From contig JAJZRK010000020.1 in NCBI GenBank assembly GCA_021802745.1, forward strand, positions 1 through 22,300: a stretch of DNA of 22,300 bases. The letters are read 5' to 3'. The notes beneath the pieces are model-generated. The model was not told where the DNA came from, ran no database searches, and was given only the letters and a program-made list of their open reading frames with translations. The first letter of the stretch is position 1, and every line of letters begins with the position of its first letter. The stretch comes from a bacterium. Lineage in GTDB: Bacteria > Gemmatimonadota > Gemmatimonadetes > Gemmatimonadales > Gemmatimonadaceae. Shown here in pieces: positions 14,808 to 22,300 of the stretch. A program made the position numbers and the translations under genes.

Positions 14808-16865
14808 ATGCGCCGCCGTCTTGCCGCGACCGCCGTGGTCGCGTTTGTGCTCGCCGCGAGTTCCGCCTGCTACGGCCCCAAGGCCGAGTCGGCCCACGGC
14901 ATTGACCTCGTCGGCATGGACACCACCGTCGCGCCGGGTGACGACTTCAACGGCTATACGAACGGCGGCTGGCAGAAGGCCACCGAAATTCCGGCCGACA
15001 AGGCGTCGGTGGGGCCGTGGTCGGTGGTGTACGACGAGACCACCGAGCAGACGCAGAAGCTCATTCAGGACCTGGCGGCCACCAAGGACGCGAAGAACGC
15101 CGACTACGCCAAGATCGGCGACTTCTACGCGGCCTACATGGACACGACGGCGATCGAGGGGAAGGGCCTCACCGCGATCAAGCCGCAGCTCGACAGCATC
15201 GCGGCCATCGCCGACAAGGCCGCGCTCGCCGCGGCCATCGGGCGCACGCTGCGCGCCGATGTGGATCCGCTGAACTCGACGAACTTCTACACCGAGCACC
15301 TGTTCGGGCTGTTCGTCACGCAGGGACTCGACGACCCGTCGCGCAACCTGCCGTACCTGCTGCAGGGCGGGCTCGGGCTGCCCGATCGCGACTACTATGT
15401 GTCGCCGGAGCCGGCGATGGCCAAGCTGCGCACGGCGTACCAGGGGCATGTCGAGGCGATGTTCACGCTGGCCGGCTTCAGCGATGCGGCGGCGCACGCC
15501 AAGCGCGTCTTCGACCTCGAGACGAAGATCGCGCGGGCGCACGCCACGCGCGTGGAGTCGCAGGACGTGAAGGCACCGAAGACCTGGAAGGCCACGGAAC
15601 TTGCCACCAGGGCGCCCGGGCTCGACTGGACGGCGTTCGTGAACGCGGCCGGGCTGGCCGACGCACCCGCCTTCATCATCTGGCACCCGAAGGCGACGGC
15701 CGGCCTGGCGAAGCTCGTCGCCAGCGAGCCGCTCGACGCGTGGAAGGACTGGCTCGCCTTCCATCGCCTCAATGAGACGGGGGGCTTCCTGCCGAAGGCG
15801 TTCGTCGAGCAGCGGTTCGCCTTCTACGGCAAGACGCTGAGCGGCACCCCGCAAATGCGCGCGCGCTGGCAGCGCGGCGTGGACCTGACGAGCAGCGCGC
15901 TCGGCGACGCCGTAGGCAAGGCGTACGTGGACCGCCATTTCCCGGCGGAGACGAAGGCGAAGGTGCAGGCGATGGTCGCCGACATCGTGAAGGCGTTTGG
16001 CGTGCGCATTGACGCGCTCACCTGGATGACCCCCGCCACCAAGGCGAAGGCGAAGGAGAAGCTCGCCAGCCTGCGCGTGGGGGTCGGCTACCCCGAGACG
16101 TGGCGCGACTACGCGACGCTCACCATCAGCAAGGACGATGCGCTCGGCAACATCCAGCGCGCCGACCTGTTCGAGTATCGGTGGCAGGTGGGCAAACTGG
16201 CGAAGCCGGTGGACAAGGGGGAGTGGTGGATGACGCCGCAGACGGTGAACGCGGTGAACCTTCCCCTGCAGAACGCGCTCAACTTCCCCGCGGCCATCCT
16301 GCAGCCGCCGTTCTTCGACGCGCAGGCGAGTGCGGCATACAACTACGGCTCGATGGGCGCGGTGATCGGCCACGAGATCAGCCACTCGTTCGACGACATG
16401 GGGAGCCAGTTCGACGCCGAGGGACGCATCGCGAATTGGTGGACGGCCGAAGACCTCGCGCACTTCAAGACGGCGGGCGAGGCGCTGGCGAAGCAGTACG
16501 ACGCGTACCAACCCTTCCCCGACGTGCACGTGAACGGGCACCAGACGTTGAGCGAGAACATCGCCGACGTGGCGGGACTTGCGGCGTCGTACGACGCGTG
16601 GCGCTCGTCACTCGCCGGCACGCCAGCGTCCGCGTACAAGCAGTTTACGGGAGAGCAGGAGTTCTTCATCAGCTTCGGCCAGAGCTGGCGCACGAAGACG
16701 CGCGAGGAGGCGCTGCGCGCGCAGATCGCCACCGACGGCCACGCCCCCGAGGAGTACCGCGCGGCGTCGGTGCGCAATCTCGACGCGTGGTACGCGGCCT
16801 TCCCGTCCATCAAGGCGGGGCAGAAGCTGTTCCTCGAGCCGAAGGACCGTGTGAAGGTCTGGTAG
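14808..16865 (+). CDS. M13-family zinc endopeptidase (neprilysin/PepO-like), exported
   Basis: A 685-residue M13 metalloprotease expected to cut peptides smaller than about 40 residues outside the cytoplasm. The N-terminus is basic and hydrophobic and ends SSAC with Cys21, a weak lipobox, so it is either lipid-anchored or processed by signal peptidase I. The peptidase_M13_N region starts at PGDDFNGYTNGGW. The zinc site is HEISH (522-526) and ENIAD (583-587, Glu583 as third ligand). LPLQNALNFPAAILQPPFFD precedes it and VRNLDAWYAAF follows, all usual family blocks. The protein ends in VKVW. Length is normal. ATG 14808 is chosen because GAGGA lies 7 nt before it; ATG 14784 has no ribosome site. 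A small membrane-protein gene follows after 19 nt. Confidence 0.95.
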   Translation: MRRRLAATAVVAFVLAASSACYGPKAESAHGIDLVGMDTTVAPGDDFNGYTNGGWQKATEIPADKASVGPWSVVYDETTEQTQKLIQDLAATKDAKNADYAKIGDFYAAYMDTTAIEGKGLTAIKPQLDSIAAIADKAALAAAIGRTLRADVDPLNSTNFYTEHLFGLFVTQGLDDPSRNLPYLLQGGLGLPDRDYYVSPEPAMAKLRTAYQGHVEAMFTLAGFSDAAAHAKRVFDLETKIARAHATRVESQDVKAPKTWKATELATRAPGLDWTAFVNAAGLADAPAFIIWHPKATAGLAKLVASEPLDAWKDWLAFHRLNETGGFLPKAFVEQRFAFYGKTLSGTPQMRARWQRGVDLTSSALGDAVGKAYVDRHFPAETKAKVQAMVADIVKAFGVRIDALTWMTPATKAKAKEKLASLRVGVGYPETWRDYATLTISKDDALGNIQRADLFEYRWQVGKLAKPVDKGEWWMTPQTVNAVNLPLQNALNFPAAILQPPFFDAQASAAYNYGSMGAVIGHEISHSFDDMGSQFDAEGRIANWWTAEDLAHFKTAGEALAKQYDAYQPFPDVHVNGHQTLSENIADVAGLAASYDAWRSSLAGTPASAYKQFTGEQEFFISFGQSWRTKTREEALRAQIATDGHAPEEYRAASVRNLDAWYAAFPSIKAGQKLFLEPKDRVKVW

Positions 16866-16884
16866 GAGCTGCACGGAAGGGGCC

Positions 16885-17244
16885 ATGGAGTTGCAGGAGG
16901 CGGGACCACAGCAGACACTCCCGGAGTTCCTGCGGGCACGCGCGCTCGCGAGTCCGCCGAGCCGCCTCGTGCTCGACGCGCTCTGCGGCGCGGCGGTAGC
17001 GGGGTGTGCCTGGTGGGCGCGGCCGCGACTGTGGGTGGTGCTGGTGAGCGCCGGGCTCTGCTTCACGACGTATGGCGTGTGGGCCGCGGCCGAACGCCGC
17101 CTGCGCGCCACGACGGAGATGGGTGTGGCTGAGGAGCTGACGTGGCTCGCCGTGCGCCTATGCGCCGGCGGGCTCGGCGTGGCGGCGATGCTCGCGCTCG
17201 TCTTTGCCGTGCTGGGCGCGATGCTCGGCACCTGGATCAGCTGA
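16885..17244 (+). CDS. Small three-helix membrane protein, unknown function
   Basis: A 119-residue predicted inner-membrane protein. Hydrophobic segments lie at about residues 27-46, 49-68 and 90-115, with a charged Arg/Glu-rich stretch (70-85) between the second and third. The N-terminal 25 residues are soluble. No known motif was recognised. ATG 16885 has GGAAGG 5-10 nt upstream. It follows the pepO-like gene by 19 nt and is closed by a hairpin immediately after its stop, so the two are probably cotranscribed. A role linked to the protease is only positional inference. Confidence 0.78.
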   Translation: MELQEAGPQQTLPEFLRARALASPPSRLVLDALCGAAVAGCAWWARPRLWVVLVSAGLCFTTYGVWAAAERRLRATTEMGVAEELTWLAVRLCAGGLGVAAMLALVFAVLGAMLGTWIS

Positions 17245-17262
17245 GCGTCCCTTCAGGGACGC
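17245..17262. terminator. Hairpin terminator between convergent genes
   Basis: GCGTCCC (17245-17251) and GGGACGC (17256-17262) form a perfect 7-bp stem with a TTCA loop, starting at the base after the stop codon at 17244. The convergent DUF481 gene ends at 17276. There is no T-tract on either side, so it may work with Rho or simply block 3' decay. Its position favours a bidirectional terminator. Confidence 0.6.
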
Positions 17263-17275
17263 GAGACGCCCCGCG

Positions 17276-18025
17276 CTAGAACTTGAAGACGAACGACATC
17301 AGCGTTGACACGTCGCTCTTCTCGATGGACGCGGTGGGCGGGGTGGTGCGGTAGGTGTTGAGCACCTCGACCTTCATCTGGGTGCGGTTCGTCACCGAGG
17401 CCGCGACGCCGACGCTCGTCGAGTAGAGGCCGTTGCTCACGTCGTTGGCCACCACATTACCGGCGAAGCCGTGGGTCAGCGAGGCGGTCTTCGAGAGCGA
17501 CCGGGTGAACCGCTCGCCGAAAGCCACGGCGGAGTGGCTCTTCACCGGCTTGCCCGGGGTGCTCTCCCACGACGCGCCGGCGCTGGCGTCCACGGCGAAG
17601 CTGCCGCCGGCGGTGTTGTAGAACTTGTAGCTCAGCCCGGCGGTGGGCGCAACGAAATACTCGATGGACTTGAAGGTGTCGCGCAGGTACGCCATCTGCC
17701 CGAAGACGTACGACTTGTCGGCGAAGCGGCGCTCCAGGCGCGTGTTGAACACCGTGTTGTCGGTGCTCGGCTTGCCGTTCTTCGTCCCGCGGATGACGAG
17801 GCCGTCGGCCGAGAAGATCATCCCGGTGCGCCGGTCCTGCCTGGCCTTGAACGACAGGTTCCAGTTGGAGGTGTTCGTGTTCCCGCTCGTGACGGCGAGG
17901 CCGGCGCCGAAGGAGCCGGTCCAGGTGGGGCGTGCGACGGGAGGGGCATTCTGCGCCGTGGCGGCGCCGGCAGGCAGAACGACAAGCGCGAGCAGGACGG
18001 CGAGGAGCGGCAGGGGCGTGTTCAT
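17276..18025 (-). CDS. DUF481 family outer-membrane beta-barrel protein
   Basis: A 249-residue exported protein with a signal peptide ending ATAQN. It is made of alternating hydrophobic/polar strands with the DUF481 opening SFGAGLAVTSGNTNTSNWNL, followed by LERRFADKSYVFGQMAYLRD. It ends in aromatic FVFKF, the usual C-terminal signature of outer-membrane barrel proteins. DUF481 proteins are typically salt-induced or uncharacterised barrels; no transport function is known to me. ATG 18023-18025 is preferred because the signal peptide starts there, though no ribosome site is visible. ATG 18074-18076 has GGAA 5-8 nt upstream and would add 17 residues. The gene stands alone, convergent with the pepO-like unit. 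Confidence 0.85.
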   Translation of the reverse strand: MNTPLPLLAVLLALVVLPAGAATAQNAPPVARPTWTGSFGAGLAVTSGNTNTSNWNLSFKARQDRRTGMIFSADGLVIRGTKNGKPSTDNTVFNTRLERRFADKSYVFGQMAYLRDTFKSIEYFVAPTAGLSYKFYNTAGGSFAVDASAGASWESTPGKPVKSHSAVAFGERFTRSLSKTASLTHGFAGNVVANDVSNGLYSTSVGVAASVTNRTQMKVEVLNTYRTTPPTASIEKSDVSTLMSFVFKF

Positions 18026-18103
18026 TGCGGGGAAGTTCGCGTGGGGCGACACCGAAAAATAGATGGATGAGGGCATCGTTTCCACGTCTCCGGCGCATCG
18101 GGC

Positions 18104-18309
18104 GTGTCGAGCGACCGCGGCCGCACGCCGTTCGGCCTCGTTCTCGTGATCGGAGAATCGGACGAGTCGCCCTTCTTCGGCCAGCTGCAAGGGAAGCTGG
18201 AGGCAGCGGTGACGCGTGCGCCGCACTACCCACTTGCCGCGGCGGCGCGTGGGAGGTGGATTTTCACGAGGTGATGGGGGTGCCGTTCGTGGTCGTGTAC
18301 CTCGAATGA
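18104..18309 (+). pseudogene. Possible broken small gene in the 398-nt gap 18026-18423
   Basis: The interval from 18026 to 18423 has no intact gene on either strand. On the plus strand a protein-like stretch from about 18104 reads RGRTPFGLVLVIGESDESP and FFGQLQGKLEAAV, then runs into a stop at 18272-18274. In the next frame a second protein-like stretch, WEVDFHEVMGVPFVVVYLE, ends at TGA 18307-18309. Joining them needs a one-base frameshift around 18225-18256. This fits a decayed or frameshifted gene. Alternatively the first part is a real 56-residue protein with a GTG start. I recognise no family, and the segment overlaps the likely 5' region of the DUF481 gene on the other strand. Confidence 0.3.
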
Positions 18310-18423
18310 TGCCGCCCCGTCCGCACCGTGGGCGATGGCCCGGCCGACACTGAAGTGATAGCATTGGCAGATCGCACTTCCGGTTGACCGACGCCGCGCC
18401 GGCATTCCCTCATCCGCCTCCCC

Positions 18424-19149
18424 ATGCGCCCCTTCGCTCTCCTGCTCGCCGTCGTCCCCGCAACGCTCGCGGCCCAGTCGGCTTCGCTCACCTACCGGCT
18501 CGGCAAGGACACGCTCGCCATCGAGCAATACACGCGCACCGCCACCGGCATCACCGGCGAAATGGTGCAGCGAAACGGGCCGGCCGTCGTGCGCATCGCG
18601 TACGCGATGACGCTCGGCAAGGATGGGCGGCCCGCCGTCGCCACGCTCAAGCGCCTGCAGCCCGACGGCTCGCCGGCGCCTGGACTGGTGAGCGAGTATC
18701 GCTTTTCGCTCAGCGGCGATTCGGTGATCCGCGAACTGGTCTTCGCCGACAGCGTGCAGCGCCGCGCCTTCGCGGCCAAGGGGGCATTGGTCAACTGGCC
18801 GACGTTCGTTTACGGCCCCACCGAGGTGCTCGCCGCCCTCGGCAAGAGCGGCGCGGTGGATTCACTCCCCGCACTCGGCCCGGCCGGCAATCTCAGCTTC
18901 ACCGGGTTCACGACGCTCGGCGGCGACTCGGCGCGGCTGAAGGGGCCGGGCTACCCGATGGTGCTGCGTTTCGACGCCAGCAATCGGCTGCAGTCGGTGG
19001 GCGGCAGCGGCACCACCAACAAGGTGGTGGCGACGCGCGGCGCCGAAGGCGCGATAGGCTGCCGGGCCACGTGGCAACCCGCGCCACCCCGTCCGCAGGG
19101 CGATACCCGACGAATTGGAGGCGCCGGTGATGGACTACCGCCTGAATGA
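18424..19149 (+). CDS. Exported protein of unknown function
   Basis: A 241-residue protein with a short signal peptide ending TLAAQS at about residue 19. The mature part starts SLTYRLGKDTLAIEQYTRT, a beta-rich pattern found in exported hypothetical proteins of this kind of organism. It contains GPAGNLSFTGFTTLGG and a Gly/Ser-rich segment near the end. No catalytic motif is seen and I cannot name a family. There is no clear ribosome site before ATG 18424, so it may be leaderless or weakly translated. The last 20 bases overlap the DinB-like gene in another frame, suggesting translational coupling. The C-terminal 20 residues (Pro/Arg/Gly-rich) look non-conserved and may be a read-through tail. 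Confidence 0.75.
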   Translation: MRPFALLLAVVPATLAAQSASLTYRLGKDTLAIEQYTRTATGITGEMVQRNGPAVVRIAYAMTLGKDGRPAVATLKRLQPDGSPAPGLVSEYRFSLSGDSVIRELVFADSVQRRAFAAKGALVNWPTFVYGPTEVLAALGKSGAVDSLPALGPAGNLSFTGFTTLGGDSARLKGPGYPMVLRFDASNRLQSVGGSGTTNKVVATRGAEGAIGCRATWQPAPPRPQGDTRRIGGAGDGLPPE

Positions 19150-19657
19150 CGCCGTCCCCGTGCTGCGCAACACCCCCGCGGTGCTGCGCGCGCTGCTCAA
19201 TGACCTGCCCGCGGCGTGGACCGACGCCCATGAGGGGGAGGGAAGCTGGAGTCCGTATGAGGTCGTCGGCCACCTCATCCATGGCGAGCGCACCGACTGG
19301 ATGCCGCGCGTCATGCACATCATGCGACACGGCGCGTCGGCGCCATTTCCACCCTTCGACCGCGAGGCGATGCGCGCCGCGTCGCAGGGGCTGACTCTCG
19401 GCGACTTGCTTGGCACCTTCGCGCACCTGCGCGCCGAGAGCCTCGCGCAGCTGCTGGCGCTCGGCCTCACCGACTCGGACCTGGCACGTCGCGGTCGGCA
19501 CCCGGAGTTCGGCGAGGTGACGCTTGGCCAGCACCTCGCCACGTGGGTGGCACACGATCTTTCGCACGTGCACCAGGTGGTGCGCGTGATGGCGCGGCAG
19601 TACACGGACGCCGTGGGGCCGTGGCGGGCCTATCTCTCCATTCTCCGGGCGACCTAG
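19130..19657 (+). CDS. DinB-like (DinB_2) four-helix metal-binding protein
   Basis: A 175-residue cytoplasmic protein of the DinB/YfiT-like superfamily, four-helix bundles that bind a divalent metal through three histidines. These include bacillithiol or mycothiol transferases and uncharacterised members. The expected histidines are visible: His48 in VVGHLIHGE, and His142 and His146 in AHDLSHVHQ. ATG 19130 is chosen because GGAGG (19117-19121) is 8 nt upstream. GTG 19127 is the alternative, and the TTG at 19115 is too close to the ribosome site. It overlaps the upstream exported-protein gene by 20 bases. The enzymatic role is unknown; a thiol or small-molecule transferase or hydrolase is possible from the family only. 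Confidence 0.88.
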   Translation: MDYRLNDAVPVLRNTPAVLRALLNDLPAAWTDAHEGEGSWSPYEVVGHLIHGERTDWMPRVMHIMRHGASAPFPPFDREAMRAASQGLTLGDLLGTFAHLRAESLAQLLALGLTDSDLARRGRHPEFGEVTLGQHLATWVAHDLSHVHQVVRVMARQYTDAVGPWRAYLSILRAT

Positions 19658-19760
19658 CACGCTCGTCCACGGGGTGCTTGCGACCGCGATTAGCTTTCGA
19701 GTCATTTCGCAGTCCCTGCACCGGCCGTGGCCCCCACCGCCAGATTCCCTGAGAGCCTGC

Positions 19761-21974
19761 ATGCCTTCCATCGCCGTGATCGCCCTGTTGTCCTCGATCG
19801 TGCTCCCGGGCACGACGCCCGACTCGTTGGCTCCGCTGAAACGCACGACGCCGGTGGTCACGGCCGTGCGCGCCGTGGCAGCCATGACGGTGGACGGCGA
19901 CCTCAGCGAGGAGGCATGGGGCCGGGCGCCGGCGGTGCGCGACTTCGTGCAGAGCGAGCCGTCCACGGGTGCGGCGGCGAGCGAGCTGACGGAGGTGCGC
20001 GTCGTGTACGACGCGACCACCCTGTACATCGGGGCCTACCTGCACGATCACGAGCCGCGGAAGCTTGTGGTCAACGACATCAAGAAGGACTTCAAGGAGG
20101 AGAACCAGGACGACTTCGAGGTCATCCTCGACACCTTCCGCGACCGGCGCAATGGGTACGCATTCCTGACGAACGTCGAGGGGGCGCGCGCCGACCGGCA
20201 AGTGGCGAATGAGGGACGGGAGATCAACACCAACTGGGACGCCGTCTGGACGGTGGAGACGCGTCGCGCAGCCGACGGTTGGGTCGTCGAGATGGCCATC
20301 CCGTTTCGCGCGCTCCGCTTCGAAGCCAGGGCGGGGCAACCCTGGGGCATCAATTTCTCGCGGCGGATCCGCCGGAAGAACGAAATTGACTTCTGGGCGC
20401 CGATTCCGCGCGAGTACTCGCTGACGCGCCTGTCGCTCGCCGGAACCCTCGAGGGGCTGCAGCCCGACGGCGCATCGCGCGACCTGCGCGTCAAGCCGTA
20501 TGCGCTCGCCCGCTCGGTGCGCCCGACCGGCGGCACCGAGTTTGGCAGCTCGGGCGACGCCGGCCTCGACCTCAAGGCGCGCGTCACGCCGGGGCTTACG
20601 CTGGACGCCACGGTCAACCCCGACTTCGCGCAGGTCGAGGCCGACGAGCAGCAGGTGAACCTGTCGCAGTTCTCGCAGTTCTTCCCGGAGAAGCGCGAGT
20701 TCTTCCTCGAGAACTCGGGGGTGTTCTACGTTGGCGACGCGGCGCGCAACAACCGCGTGCAGGCGCCGCCCACCCCCGACGAGGACCTGCTCCTCTTCTT
20801 CAGCCGCCGCATCGGGCTCACGCCGACGGGCACGCCCATCACCATCCCCGGCGGCCTGCGGGTCACCGGCATGGCGGACGGGCTGGGCATTGGCGCGATG
20901 GCCATGCGCACCGCCGACCTCCCCGGCGTTCCGGCCAGCACCTACTCGACGCTGCGTCTGCGGCGCAACATCGGCGATGGCACCGACATCGGCGTCATCG
21001 CGATGAGCCGCGAGGGGGCCGACGCGGGCAACTGGAATCGCGTCGGCGGATTCGACGCGAACGTCCGCTTCCACGGCACGGTGGACTGGAACTCGTTCGC
21101 CGTTCTCACGCGCACGCCGGGACAGGAGGGCGGGCAGTACGCGTGGCGCACGTCGCTCAACTACGAAGGGCGGTTCTTCCACGGCAAGGCGGCCACCCTC
21201 ACGCTCGGCGACGGGTTTCAGGACGACCTCGGCTACTACAAGCGGCGCGACGTGCGGAAATGGATGCTCGACACCGGCATTCGGCCGCGCTCGGCTTGGC
21301 TGCGCGCGCACGGCATCCGCGAGGTGCATCCGCACGTCACGTGGAACTACTATGAGGCGCTGGACGGCCGTACGATCGGGAAGACCCTGCACAGCGGCAA
21401 CACGTTCTTCTTCAACAGCGGCGCCTACACCGAGCTGTCCGTCAATCCGCGCTACGAGTACATCACGACGCCGTTCCGGCTGAACCGCGCCAATGCCAAC
21501 GCGGCGCCCATCGCCGCCGGCGGCTATGCGTGGAACGAGTGGATGCTCAAGTGGACCAGCGATCTCAGCCGGCCGGTGTCCCTGCAGCTTACCGGGACGA
21601 CCGGCGGCCTGTGGACGGGGCACCAGCGCACGGTGCACGCCACCCTCATCATGCGTCCCGATTTCCGCCTCAAGCTGCAGGCCGGGGTGCAGCAATCGCG
21701 CATCACGCTCGCCCAGCCCGTGGAGGCGTTCGACGTCACCCTGCTGACCGGTCGCACGAACTACTCGTTCACGACCAACATGTTCCTCGACGCCCTGGCG
21801 CAATACGATCCGCGCAGTCACCTGTTCAACGCCAACGTGCGCTTCAATTTGATCCACCACCCGCTGAGCGACCTGTTCATCGTCTACAACGAGCAGCGCC
21901 TGACGGCGCCCGATGCGCACGTGATGCCGGGGCGGAGCCTGGTGGTGAAGTTCACGCAGATGATCGCGCTGTAG
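19761..21974 (+). CDS. CBM9-like domain plus DUF5916 outer-membrane protein
   Basis: A 737-residue exported protein. A short signal sequence (residues 1 to about 20) is followed by a carbohydrate-binding family 9-like domain, about residues 45-215. It starts at MTVDGDLSEEAWGRAPAV and includes VRVVYDATTLYIGAYLHD, DDFEVILDTFRDRRNGYAF and EMAIPFRALRF. The remainder is the DUF5916 region: the block FSQFFPEKREFFLENSGVF, repeated amphipathic beta strands and a C-terminus LVVKFTQMIAL, consistent with an outer-membrane beta barrel. The N-terminal domain may bind sugars or heme-like ligands; no catalytic function is known to me. ATG 19761 is preferred (GAGAG about 6 nt upstream, signal peptide begins there) over the ATG-like start at 19674, whose leader is Pro/Arg-rich. 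It may be cotranscribed with the DinB-like gene 103 nt upstream. Confidence 0.88.
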   Translation: MPSIAVIALLSSIVLPGTTPDSLAPLKRTTPVVTAVRAVAAMTVDGDLSEEAWGRAPAVRDFVQSEPSTGAAASELTEVRVVYDATTLYIGAYLHDHEPRKLVVNDIKKDFKEENQDDFEVILDTFRDRRNGYAFLTNVEGARADRQVANEGREINTNWDAVWTVETRRAADGWVVEMAIPFRALRFEARAGQPWGINFSRRIRRKNEIDFWAPIPREYSLTRLSLAGTLEGLQPDGASRDLRVKPYALARSVRPTGGTEFGSSGDAGLDLKARVTPGLTLDATVNPDFAQVEADEQQVNLSQFSQFFPEKREFFLENSGVFYVGDAARNNRVQAPPTPDEDLLLFFSRRIGLTPTGTPITIPGGLRVTGMADGLGIGAMAMRTADLPGVPASTYSTLRLRRNIGDGTDIGVIAMSREGADAGNWNRVGGFDANVRFHGTVDWNSFAVLTRTPGQEGGQYAWRTSLNYEGRFFHGKAATLTLGDGFQDDLGYYKRRDVRKWMLDTGIRPRSAWLRAHGIREVHPHVTWNYYEALDGRTIGKTLHSGNTFFFNSGAYTELSVNPRYEYITTPFRLNRANANAAPIAAGGYAWNEWMLKWTSDLSRPVSLQLTGTTGGLWTGHQRTVHATLIMRPDFRLKLQAGVQQSRITLAQPVEAFDVTLLTGRTNYSFTTNMFLDALAQYDPRSHLFNANVRFNLIHHPLSDLFIVYNEQRLTAPDAHVMPGRSLVVKFTQMIAL

Positions 21975-22056
21975 CGCACGGCGAGGCACACCCTCATGCC
22001 GACGAGAACTCGCTGATGAACCGTCAAGTACACTGAGCAGGCGCGACGACGAACCG

Positions 22057-22300
22057 ATGCCAGCGATCAGCTCCCGCCTTCCCGCCGTCGGCACCACGAT
22101 CTTCACCGTGATGTCGCAGCTTGCCGCCGACAGCGGCGCGGTGAACCTCGGCCAGGGCTTTCCCGATTTCGACATCCCCGAGGCGCTGGCCGAGGTGCTG
22201 GCGCGCGCGGTGCGCGACGGAAAGAACCAGTACGCGCCGATGCCGGGGCTGCTCCCCCTGCGCGAGGCCATCGCCGAAAAGACAGAGCAGCTATACGGCC
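22057..22300 (+). CDS. Class I/II aminotransferase, N-terminal part (cut by window end)
   Basis: The first 81 codons of a PLP-dependent fold-type I aminotransferase. The start ISSRLPAVGTTIFTVMSQLA, then VNLGQGFPDFDIPE and NQYAPMPGLLPLREAI, is the N-terminal pattern of the methionine/kynurenine aminotransferase group (YbdL-like), which transfers the amino group of methionine or aromatic amino acids to a 2-oxo acid. The catalytic Lys lies beyond the window, so activity cannot be checked. ATG 22057 is the only sensible start; the ribosome site is weak. It lies 82 nt after the DUF5916 gene. A seven-codon frame at 22017 in between is probably meaningless. Confidence 0.9.
   Translation, partial: MPAISSRLPAVGTTIFTVMSQLAADSGAVNLGQGFPDFDIPEALAEVLARAVRDGKNQYAPMPGLLPLREAIAEKTEQLYG

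Noticed and set aside
22017..22037. Seven-codon frame considered as a leader peptide for the aminotransferase
   Set aside because: No ribosome site, no run of regulatory codons and no attenuator hairpin after it.
19467..22271. 934-codon minus-strand open frame
   Set aside because: Antisense of the DinB-like, DUF5916 and aminotransferase genes, all of which show clear family motifs.

Overview
The window is high-GC bacterial chromosome with densely packed genes. The mix of proteins points to a soil or freshwater Gemmatimonadota-type bacterium or close relative: many exported peptidases and lipoproteins, a CBM9/DUF5916 barrel protein, DinB-like and DUF481 proteins, and leaders of the GGAG-CCCC-start type. 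This placement is inference, as there is no rRNA or marker gene. No tRNA, rRNA, CRISPR array, transposase, phage gene or integrase was seen.

Layout. 1-1362 (-) is an exported M20 metallopeptidase cut by the window edge. 1464-1868 (-) is a small lipoprotein. A Fur-box-like palindrome (1963-1977) separates it from a divergent unit: a four-helix membrane protein (2100-2618) and an ArsM-like SAM methyltransferase (2663-3460). 3532-4077 is a lipoprotein, 4263-6356 a CocE/S15-family lipoprotein hydrolase, and 6489-7733 an AAA/STAND-like ATPase. A tight five-gene minus-strand operon follows (13107 down to 7711): creatininase-family amidohydrolase, ketopantoate-reductase-like protein, SDR dehydrogenase, M20 dipeptidase and APC permease. 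Divergent from it are an exported M20D amidohydrolase (13264-14715), a PepO-like M13 metalloprotease (14808-16865) and a small membrane protein (16885-17244), closed by a hairpin terminator. 17276-18025 (-) is a DUF481 outer-membrane protein. Then come an exported protein (18424-19149), a DinB-like protein (19130-19657), a CBM9-like/DUF5916 protein (19761-21974) and the 5' end of a class I/II aminotransferase (22057-).

Main discovery candidate. The methyltransferase frame is interrupted by a single in-frame TGA (3272-3274). It lies at the position where ArsM-type enzymes carry a conserved cysteine (W-x-x-C-x-x-G-A). The frame continues for 61 more codons with a normal family C-terminus. A perfect 6-bp hairpin with a UGGAA loop sits 16 nt after the TGA, matching the geometry of a bacterial SECIS element. 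I read the gene as encoding a 265-residue selenoprotein (Sec204) that a standard gene caller would truncate at 203 residues. A recent nonsense mutation is the alternative.

Functionally, most of the rest looks like uptake and hydrolysis of peptides and small amides: three M20 enzymes, one M13, one CocE/S15, one creatininase family, an APC importer and an aminotransferase.
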